Shown here piece after piece: positions 57,431 to 64,000 of a stretch of 64,000 bases of DNA. Below the pieces are notes generated by a model. It saw only the letters and a program-made list of their open reading frames with translations. It ran no database searches and was not told where the DNA came from. This DNA is from Bacteroidales bacterium UBA3630 (lineage in GTDB: Bacteria; Bacteroidota; Bacteroidia; Bacteroidales; P3), in the NCBI GenBank assembly GCA_002373995.1, contig DFLB01000036.1, positions 1-64,000 on the forward strand, given 5' to 3'. The position numbers and the translations under genes were made by a program. The stretch's first letter is position 1. Every line of letters begins with the position of its first letter.

Positions 57431-60400
57431 ATGAAGCAGAAAAGTATCCTCTTGGTTTTGATGGCGTTGATAGCCACGGGCAGCCTGTGGGCCAAGCCCG
57501 TCGACCAGCAGCGCGCCCTGCAGGTAGGTACAGCCTGGCTCCGCGCCATGGGCTGTGCCAATGCCAAACAGCTCTCGCTCATCGAGACCCCCTACGCCGA
57601 GCTCTATGTCTTTGCCGCCGAGCGGCAGGGCTTCGTCATCGTGTCGGCCGACGACTGTGTGCGGCCCATCCTGGGCTACTCGGCCACGGCCACGTTCCCT
57701 GCCGGCCCGCTGCCGCAGAACGTCGACGGATGGCTCGAAGACTATGCCATCGCTATCCAGCGCGTGGCGGCCCGCTATGCCGAGCTCGACAAGCAGCAGG
57801 CCACCGTCGGCAGCCAGCGCACCGAAGCCGTCGCCGCGCAGTGGCGCCAGCTCGAAGCCGGCGTAGCACCGCAGCCGCTGCTGATGACCGCCGTCAGCCC
57901 GCTGCTGACCACCACCTGGAACCAGAGTCCTTACTACAACGACCTCTGCCCCTACGACAGCACCTACGGCGAGCGCGTGGTGACGGGCTGCGTGGCCACC
58001 GCCACGGCCCAGATCATGAAGTTCTGGAACCACCCCGCGACGGGCTACGGCAGCCACTCCTATGATGCCTACAGCTCGCAGAACTACTACGGCACCCTCT
58101 CGGCCAACTTCGGCGCCACGACCTACCAGTGGGCCACCATGCCCGCCGCCCTCACCTCGGTGAGCAGCCAGGCCGAAATCAACGCCGTGGCGACGCTGAT
58201 GCTCCACGTGGGCATCGCCGACGAGATGAACTACGACGTCAGCGCCAACGGCGGCAGCGGCGCCAACAACTACAGCTACGACGGCAACCCCCGCCCCTCG
58301 TCGCAGTTCTCGCTGATGAGCTACTTCAAATATCGTCCCGACATGGCAGCCGTCGCGCGCGACGACTACAACGACTCGACCTATAGCGCCCTGCTGCGCG
58401 CCGAGCTGGACCAGAACAGGCCCATCCTCTACTCAGGCCGCAACACCAGCGGCGGCCACTCCTTCGTCTGCGACGGCTATGACGACGCCGGCATGTTCCA
58501 CATCAACTGGGGCTGGGGCGGCTCGCGCGACGGCTACTTCTACATGGGCTCCCTCAATCCCGGCGTTGGCGGCACCGGCGGAAACAGCACCGGCACCTAC
58601 AACGTGCGCAACGTGGCCATGACCGGCATACGCCCCAACCCCAACTTTGGCACCGGCGGCACCGTCAGCACCACCGTCAGCAGTGGCAACGGCACCGTCA
58701 GCGGCGCCGGCACCTACAACTTTGGCGACACCGTCAGCCTCTACGCCTCCGCTGCCGAGGGCTACCGCTTCGCCGGCTGGAGCGACAACAGCCTCTACAA
58801 CCCCCGCACCTTCGTCATGAACGGCGGCGACTATACCTTCACCGCCCGCTTCGAGGCACTGGCCTCGCAGGGCGACACCATGGGCTACTGCGGCGGCGCC
58901 AACCTGACCTCCTTCGGCACCGCCAACAGCGGCAACGACACCTACTGGGGCATTCGCCTGCCCGCAACGTCGCTGACCGTCGGCAACCAGCTGACGGCCG
59001 TGCAGTTCTACGCTGGCTATGCCGGCACCTACGACGTAACCGTCATCACCGGCACCACATCGCCCACCGACACCGTGGCCACCGTCAGCGTCACCGTCTC
59101 CAGCACCATGACCAACGACTGGTGCACCGCCTTCCTCGACCAGCCCTACACCGTCGAGGCCTCGAAGTCGGTCTGGCTGGTGATGCACAACTACGACCTT
59201 CCCTACCCCGCCGCCCTGAGCTACGGCTGCGGCAACGAGGACGGCTTCCTCTGGGACCAGAGCCTCTACTATGTGGGCTGGGACCAGTACAGCGTCATGC
59301 TGCGCGGCCTCTTCAATGTCGACCCCATCCTCGCCAACGGCGACACCGTATCCTACTGTGGCAACGCAGACTACGAGATGTGCTGGGGCATGTACACCCC
59401 CGACTACAAGTGGGGCATCATGGTGCCCGCCGCCCAACTTGCCGGACGCAACTACCTTAAGAGCGTGATGCTCTACGTCGGCTTCACGGGCAACTACACC
59501 ATGCAAATCTACCGCGGCGGCAACGATGCCCCCGCCACCCTGGTGCACACACAGCCCTACACCACCGAGGACTTTGGATGGAACGAGATAGCGCTCGACG
59601 CCACCGTGGCCCTCGACACCACCAGCAACCTGTGGATCGTCTTCAGCGCCCCTGACCTGCGCTGGCCGGCAGCCATCTGCGCCTACACCGGCATGAGCAA
59701 CAGCGACTGGTACACCACCGGCGGCAACAGCTGGAGCCACATGTCGGCCGATGGCAACATGTACTCGTGGATGATCAAGGCCGTCACCTCCGCCACCGTG
59801 CCCGCGTTGCCCGCACCCACCGTGGCCATCGACCGTGTCCACTACACCACCGTCGGCACCGCCACCACCTTCACCGCCACCGCCACCACCGGCACTACGC
59901 CCGCCTGGACCTTCCCGGGCGCCACCCCCGCCACGGCCACCGGTCTCACCGCCACCACCACCTGGAACACCACGGGATACTACACGGTCAAAGCCACCGT
60001 CAGCAACAGCCACGGCACCGGCACCGACAGCCTCTGGGTCATGGTGGAGGACTGCAACAACCCGACCCCCATCCCCTACACCCAGAACTTCGAAGCCTAC
60101 GACAACACGCTCTGCCTCGGCATGGCCGATATCGACAACGACGGCCTGCCCTGGGCGGTGAACCACTACAACGGCTACTCGGACGAGCGCTGCATCACCT
60201 CGGTGGCCAACTCGTCGGCCGTCGACAACTGGCTCTTCATGCCCAAACTGTATGCCGAAGCCGGTAGCCACTTCACCATCCGATGGTACGACAAAGGCGG
60301 CTACGGCCAACACTACGGTGTCTACATCGACACCACCGCCGCCGGCACCGCCACTGCCAACTACATCCAGCTGGCCGAGTATACCATCAGCGACAACTAC

Positions 60401-63400
60401 TGGACCGAACGGGTAATCGACCTCAGCCGCTTTGCCGGCAGCACGTTCCGTATCGCCTTCCGCCACTACAACGCCGCCTCGGGTGCGTTGCACATAGACT
60501 ACGTCAGGCTTCTTGAGGACTTCTACGTCGAGGGCAGCACCCTCTCCTACTGCGGCAACAACCCCATATCGAGCCCTCTGGGCAACGGAGGCACGATGCA
60601 GTGGGGTATCATGCTGCCCGCCTCAAGGCTGATGGGCTACGACACCCTCACCAGCGTGCAGCTCTACGTGCTCTACGCAGGCAGCTACACCCTCAACATC
60701 GCCAGCGGCAGCAGCTACGCCCCCGGCACTCCCGTCGTCACCAAGACCGTCAACTTCGGCGAGGAACAGACCGGCTGGCAAACCATCGTCCTCGACAACC
60801 CCCTGCCCATAGCCGGCTTGCAGCCGCTGTGGATCACCTTCGCCTCGCCGCTCTCTTATCCGGCCACCTACTGCTACTTTACCGGCGACCCCAACAGCAA
60901 CTGGGCCACCATCAACGGCACCGATTGGCGACACATGGACTACTGGAACTTCTATTCGACATGGATGATCAAGGCCGACATGACGGCCGGCAACGGCTGC
61001 GGCATAGTAACGCTGCCCTACACTGCCGACTTCACCCAGTGCTGGACGGCCACCGGCGGCGCCACCATCATCGACAACAACCATGTCTCCATCAACAGCT
61101 ACGGCCAGCAGTTGACATCGCCTTGGATAGAGTTGCCGCAAGGCCGCACCTTCATAGAAGTAAGAGCAATCCGCGATTACAGCGGCAATTGGTGGTGGAG
61201 CGACGACTCGCTTGTGTTCATCGACATCATGCTGGAAGATGCCGATGGAGAGACGGTGGCCGAGTGGGATTTATATTCCAATTGCAGCGATGGGAACAAC
61301 GGCTTTGAATACGCAGGCAACGGCGGCCCCCACCGGCTGACGTTCCGCTACACCAGCACGCAAGCAGTCCACCTGCTGCACCTGAGCGATTTGGTTCTCT
61401 ACACCTACCCCATCTCGGTGACGCTCAACGCACCCTCCACCGCCAACGTGGGCGACACCGTCACCATCACCGCCATCCCCTCGCTGCCCGCGGGCGACAC
61501 CGTGGATTACTGGTACTGGAACAGTTATTTCAACCACCAATGGATAGACAACAACGACAGTTCGTTGACCATCATATCCTTAACCAACAACAGCCGCACC
61601 GTGGTCTTCCATTCACCCGGCATCTTTGAATTCCAAACCAACATCCATAAGTATAACGTCTACCAAGGCCATTCCGCAAACGCATTCAATTATGTCCGTA
61701 TTAATGTACAAGACACGGTGACGGTGGACTGCGACAACATCTCGCTGCCCTACACGGCCGACTTCACGCAGTGCTGGACAGCCGAAAACGGCGCCACCAT
61801 CATCGACCCGACCCATGCCGCCATCACCACCGCCGGCCAAACCCTCATCAGCCCCTGGATGGAGTCGGTGCCGGGCAAGACATTCTTAAATATCACCACC
61901 CAGCGCGAGGGTAATGTCAACAACAACACTGAGTGGTACGATGTTGAAATCGAAAGCGAGACCGACGGTGTCATTACGTCGTGGAGAAGATACCCTTATC
62001 CTAACAACTATACATCAAACGACTTCGTCAGCCCGGGCGGGCGCATTCGCGTCCTGATTACTTACACCGGCACCGCCCCCGTGCCTTCGCTGCAGATACG
62101 CGATGTGATGCTCTACCAGTACCAGATCGACGTGACGCTTGATGCTCCCGGCATTGTCAACACAGGCGACACAGTGACACTCACCGCCCACGCCACACTG
62201 CAAAACGGCGACAGACCCAACGGCTACTCTTTTTACATGTGGGGACCCGACGGCAACGGGATGGACGACAGCGATCCGAGGCGTACCATCATCGCACGCA
62301 CCGACTCGAGCCTCACCGTCGTATGGAACACCGCAGGCAGATACGATATCCATTGCGACGTATATAAATATAACATATATCAAGGCAATGACGCATACGC
62401 ATACACCAACGGCACCATCAATGTGACCGACCACACATTCTACGTGGAAGACAGCATCTACTACACCTCGGCGGCCAAGGACACCGTCATCGGCTGCCAC
62501 CATGCGCTGCACAACGCCCTGCTGCCCGAGAGCGTGCGCGTTATCAACGACTCCGCCTTCTACCACCTGGCCAACCTCGCCACCGTTGCCATGCCTGACG
62601 GCCTGCAGCACATTGGCAAGAACGCCTTCGAATGGAACGACCACCTGACCGAACTGACCCTGCCGCGCGGCCTTCAGTTCATAGGCGACAACGCTTTCGC
62701 AAGCTGCTACAACCTCCGCACCGTGCACTTCAACGCCGACAGCTGTCTGGTGGTGAGCCCCACCACCGAGAGCGACGGAAGTTACTGGCCGGCATTCATT
62801 GGCTGCTACAACATCCACACCATCACCGTCGGCGAGAACGTGAAGCGCATCCCGAGCCGCATCTTCTGGGGCTGCTACGGGCTCCGCGGCACACTGGTCA
62901 TCCCCGACGCGGTGACCTACATCGGCGAGGATGCCTTCACCGGCTGGAACAATAACTGGACCGGCGAGGATGGCGACACGCTGAGCATTGTCCTCAGCCG
63001 CAACCTGACCGAGATAGGCAACTATGCCTTTGGCGCTCCCTTCGGCAAGCTGCGCACCGTCTACGCGCGCAACCCCGAACCGCCGACCATCTACGCCAGC
63101 ACCTTCTACGTCCAGGATGCCACCCTGGTGGTGCCCTGCGGCAAGCTGCGCACCTATGCCAGGGCCGAATACTGGAACGAGTTCCAGCACTTTGTCGAGA
63201 ACTGCGAGAGCATCGACGAGCTGGATGCCGACGAGGTGCGAATCCTCACCACTGCCGAGGGCATCGTGGTCGAGGGTGCCCTGGGCGAGGATGTCGTCGT
63301 CTACGACATCACCGGCCGTGAGGTGGCCGCCACGGTCAACCGCGGCGGTGTCATCGGCATACAGCACACCGGCACCTACCTCGTCAAGGTGGGCAGCCTG

Positions 63401-63430
63401 CCCGCCCAGCGCGTGGTGGTGATGCGCTAA
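57431..63430 (+). CDS. Secreted C10 (streptopain-like) cysteine peptidase with PKD, jelly-roll, BspA and T9SS domains
   Basis: The 1999-residue protein has a signal peptide (MKQKSILLVLMALIATGSLWA), a propeptide-like region (22-140; FVIVSADDCVRPILGYS) and the C10 catalytic domain with Cys187 in TGCVATATAQIMKFW and His343 in GGHSFVCDGYDDAGMFHINWGWGG. Next come an InlB-like repeat (about 410-480), jelly-roll and SYCG-type modules (about 480-800, 1035-1190), a PKD-like domain (about 800-875), a choice-of-anchor-J module (about 880-1035), further PKD-like segments (about 1330-1430, 1570-1660), a BspA-type leucine-rich region (about 1665-1905; LPESVRVINDSAFYHL) and a T9SS sorting domain (about 1933-1999; VVYDITGREV...YLVKVGSLPAQRVVVMR). 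Likely role: surface-bound protease acting on host or dietary protein. A consensus promoter lies upstream and a palindromic terminator downstream. Confidence 0.9.
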   Translation: MKQKSILLVLMALIATGSLWAKPVDQQRALQVGTAWLRAMGCANAKQLSLIETPYAELYVFAAERQGFVIVSADDCVRPILGYSATATFPAGPLPQNVDGWLEDYAIAIQRVAARYAELDKQQATVGSQRTEAVAAQWRQLEAGVAPQPLLMTAVSPLLTTTWNQSPYYNDLCPYDSTYGERVVTGCVATATAQIMKFWNHPATGYGSHSYDAYSSQNYYGTLSANFGATTYQWATMPAALTSVSSQAEINAVATLMLHVGIADEMNYDVSANGGSGANNYSYDGNPRPSSQFSLMSYFKYRPDMAAVARDDYNDSTYSALLRAELDQNRPILYSGRNTSGGHSFVCDGYDDAGMFHINWGWGGSRDGYFYMGSLNPGVGGTGGNSTGTYNVRNVAMTGIRPNPNFGTGGTVSTTVSSGNGTVSGAGTYNFGDTVSLYASAAEGYRFAGWSDNSLYNPRTFVMNGGDYTFTARFEALASQGDTMGYCGGANLTSFGTANSGNDTYWGIRLPATSLTVGNQLTAVQFYAGYAGTYDVTVITGTTSPTDTVATVSVTVSSTMTNDWCTAFLDQPYTVEASKSVWLVMHNYDLPYPAALSYGCGNEDGFLWDQSLYYVGWDQYSVMLRGLFNVDPILANGDTVSYCGNADYEMCWGMYTPDYKWGIMVPAAQLAGRNYLKSVMLYVGFTGNYTMQIYRGGNDAPATLVHTQPYTTEDFGWNEIALDATVALDTTSNLWIVFSAPDLRWPAAICAYTGMSNSDWYTTGGNSWSHMSADGNMYSWMIKAVTSATVPALPAPTVAIDRVHYTTVGTATTFTATATTGTTPAWTFPGATPATATGLTATTTWNTTGYYTVKATVSNSHGTGTDSLWVMVEDCNNPTPIPYTQNFEAYDNTLCLGMADIDNDGLPWAVNHYNGYSDERCITSVANSSAVDNWLFMPKLYAEAGSHFTIRWYDKGGYGQHYGVYIDTTAAGTATANYIQLAEYTISDNYWTERVIDLSRFAGSTFRIAFRHYNAASGALHIDYVRLLEDFYVEGSTLSYCGNNPISSPLGNGGTMQWGIMLPASRLMGYDTLTSVQLYVLYAGSYTLNIASGSSYAPGTPVVTKTVNFGEEQTGWQTIVLDNPLPIAGLQPLWITFASPLSYPATYCYFTGDPNSNWATINGTDWRHMDYWNFYSTWMIKADMTAGNGCGIVTLPYTADFTQCWTATGGATIIDNNHVSINSYGQQLTSPWIELPQGRTFIEVRAIRDYSGNWWWSDDSLVFIDIMLEDADGETVAEWDLYSNCSDGNNGFEYAGNGGPHRLTFRYTSTQAVHLLHLSDLVLYTYPISVTLNAPSTANVGDTVTITAIPSLPAGDTVDYWYWNSYFNHQWIDNNDSSLTIISLTNNSRTVVFHSPGIFEFQTNIHKYNVYQGHSANAFNYVRINVQDTVTVDCDNISLPYTADFTQCWTAENGATIIDPTHAAITTAGQTLISPWMESVPGKTFLNITTQREGNVNNNTEWYDVEIESETDGVITSWRRYPYPNNYTSNDFVSPGGRIRVLITYTGTAPVPSLQIRDVMLYQYQIDVTLDAPGIVNTGDTVTLTAHATLQNGDRPNGYSFYMWGPDGNGMDDSDPRRTIIARTDSSLTVVWNTAGRYDIHCDVYKYNIYQGNDAYAYTNGTINVTDHTFYVEDSIYYTSAAKDTVIGCHHALHNALLPESVRVINDSAFYHLANLATVAMPDGLQHIGKNAFEWNDHLTELTLPRGLQFIGDNAFASCYNLRTVHFNADSCLVVSPTTESDGSYWPAFIGCYNIHTITVGENVKRIPSRIFWGCYGLRGTLVIPDAVTYIGEDAFTGWNNNWTGEDGDTLSIVLSRNLTEIGNYAFGAPFGKLRTVYARNPEPPTIYASTFYVQDATLVVPCGKLRTYARAEYWNEFQHFVENCESIDELDADEVRILTTAEGIVVEGALGEDVVVYDITGREVAATVNRGGVIGIQHTGTYLVKVGSLPAQRVVVMR

Positions 63431-63450
63431 GAGCCGGCCTCACAACGACA

Positions 63451-63486
63451 GAGCCCGCCCTCCTGCGTACGCAGGAGGGCGGGCTC
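63451..63486. terminator. Perfect palindromic bidirectional terminator
   Basis: A 36-bp perfect palindrome (GAGCCCGCCCTCCTGCGT and its complement) lies 20 bp after the C10 peptidase stop and 19 bp before the end of the convergent gene. There is no clear T-run, so termination strength is uncertain. Confidence 0.7.
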
Positions 63487-63505
63487 GCATCTTAGACCCT
63501 CCGGC

Positions 63506-64000
63506 TCACTGCCGCGGCAGGAAACGCACGTCGGCGGGAGCTATCAGGCCAAGGCTGATGGCTTTGGCCACACGGGCGGCGCTCTTGTTGACAATGTCGA
63601 GCCGGCGCGAGAGGTCCTTCTGCCGCTCTTGGATGGCCTTGTCGCTCTCGCCCAGCTGGTTGGAGATCTCGCTGGCCGTGCACCCCGCCGCCTCGAGCAG
63701 CAGCAGGCGGCGCTCGGTCTCGCTGAGGTTGAACCCCAGGTCATGGGTGGCGACGATGCCGAAGTAGCGTTCGGCAGCCTCCTTGAGGGTGAGCATGACG
63801 GGGTAGTTGAAGTAGAACCTCTCGCCACGCTCCAGACAGGCGATGGCACGCAGGATGTTCTCTATCGAAAAGCCGCCGACGGCATTCTTGCTGACGAAGG
63901 CCGATGCACCAAGCGCAAGGGCCTCCATGACGACGCGGCCCACATCGTGCAGCCGCCCCAGGCGGTCCTCCTCGCCCGGCAGCGGTGCATCGAAGCGGCC
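63506..64000 (-). CDS. Response regulator-like protein with C-terminal HTH (5' end outside window)
   Basis: The frame stays open from 63506 to the window edge, so the N-terminus is missing; a GTG at 63943 is not needed as a start. The visible upstream part (VVMEALALGASAFVSKNAV) resembles the end of a receiver domain, with the conserved alanine/glycine and lysine. The C-terminal part (LSETERRLLLLEAAGCTASEISNQLGESDKAIQERQKDL) resembles a LuxR/NarL-type helix-turn-helix. I infer a DNA-binding response regulator; its phosphorylation site and partner kinase are beyond the edge. Confidence 0.65.
   Translation of the reverse strand, partial: GRFDAPLPGEEDRLGRLHDVGRVVMEALALGASAFVSKNAVGGFSIENILRAIACLERGERFYFNYPVMLTLKEAAERYFGIVATHDLGFNLSETERRLLLLEAAGCTASEISNQLGESDKAIQERQKDLSRRLDIVNKSAARVAKAISLGLIAPADVRFLPRQ

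Noticed and set aside
58433..63367. Long minus-strand frames opposite the C10 peptidase gene (58433-60493 and 62015-63367)
   Set aside because: Gly/Val/Ala-rich composition and no family motifs; they mirror the strongly biased codons of the real plus-strand gene.
63451..63486. Perfect 36-bp palindrome as a mobile-element end or replication site
   Set aside because: It lies in the short gap between convergent genes, where a bidirectional terminator is the simplest reading, and no second copy is seen.

Overview
The window looks like chromosomal DNA from a member of the Bacteroidota, most likely Bacteroidales. The evidence is: two giant secreted proteins ending in type IX secretion (T9SS) sorting domains; a full-length SprA/Sov translocon protein; promoters of the TTTG-N19/20-TANNTTTG type typical of this phylum; and M64 and C10 peptidases, four-helix-bundle proteins and gene neighbourhoods common in the group. 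I see no rRNA, tRNA, transposase, integrase or CRISPR array. The species cannot be named from this.

Layout. 1-10.8 kb (minus strand): folK, a four-helix-bundle gene, glutamine synthetase, a 2145-residue adhesin-like T9SS cargo protein and an MNT/HEPN toxin-antitoxin pair. 11.1-15.2 kb (plus): an aminopeptidase P family gene with unusual codon use, a second four-helix-bundle gene, a ~102-bp tandem array and a TGS-uridine-kinase-type protein. 15.2-31.3 kb (minus): aroK, then a tightly packed run read from 31.3 kb downwards: M64 peptidase, beta-helix lipoprotein, ruvA, sprA, a TPR protein, dedA, sufS, recN. 31.8-48.5 kb: a surface-polysaccharide locus (flippase, three glycosyltransferases, acyltransferase-like protein, PIG-L deacetylase, polymerase/ligase, short Wzz-like protein). 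It carries a complete set of enzyme types for a UDP-2,3-diacetamido-hexuronic acid (TviB/WbpO, WbpB, WbpE, acyltransferase, WbpI) and, unexpectedly, a large FAD/Fe-S oxidoreductase. 48.7-54 kb: the initiating WecA-like transferase, a Sua5/YciO protein, panC, aroQ and two phospholipid genes. 54-57 kb (minus): gdhA and nadB. 57.4-63.4 kb (plus): a 1999-residue C10 peptidase with PKD, jelly-roll and BspA-type leucine-rich domains and a T9SS sorting domain. A response-regulator-like gene runs off the right edge.

How the parts may work together. SprA is the outer-membrane channel of T9SS, and both giant proteins are its likely cargo. In Porphyromonas, T9SS cargo is attached to an anionic LPS whose linking sugar derives from a 2,3-diamino-uronic acid. 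The polysaccharide locus here encodes a pathway to that class of sugar, so it may supply the anchor. That link is inference.

Most unusual. (1) Five copies of a dispersed element, each with exactly five 11-bp boxes (four CGGACCAYCNY, then CGGACCAAGAR) behind a small inverted repeat, at the ends of unrelated operons. (2) Short tandem repeats of 7, 9 or 11 bp fill most gaps, and heptamer arrays also lie inside folK, ruvA, panC, the M64 peptidase and the polymerase gene. (3) Both four-helix-bundle genes are preceded by purine-rich repeats, and the second is followed by the same 9-bp unit in inverted orientation plus a tandem array carrying a repeated 18-codon reading frame. (4) A perfectly symmetric divergent promoter drives the polysaccharide locus.
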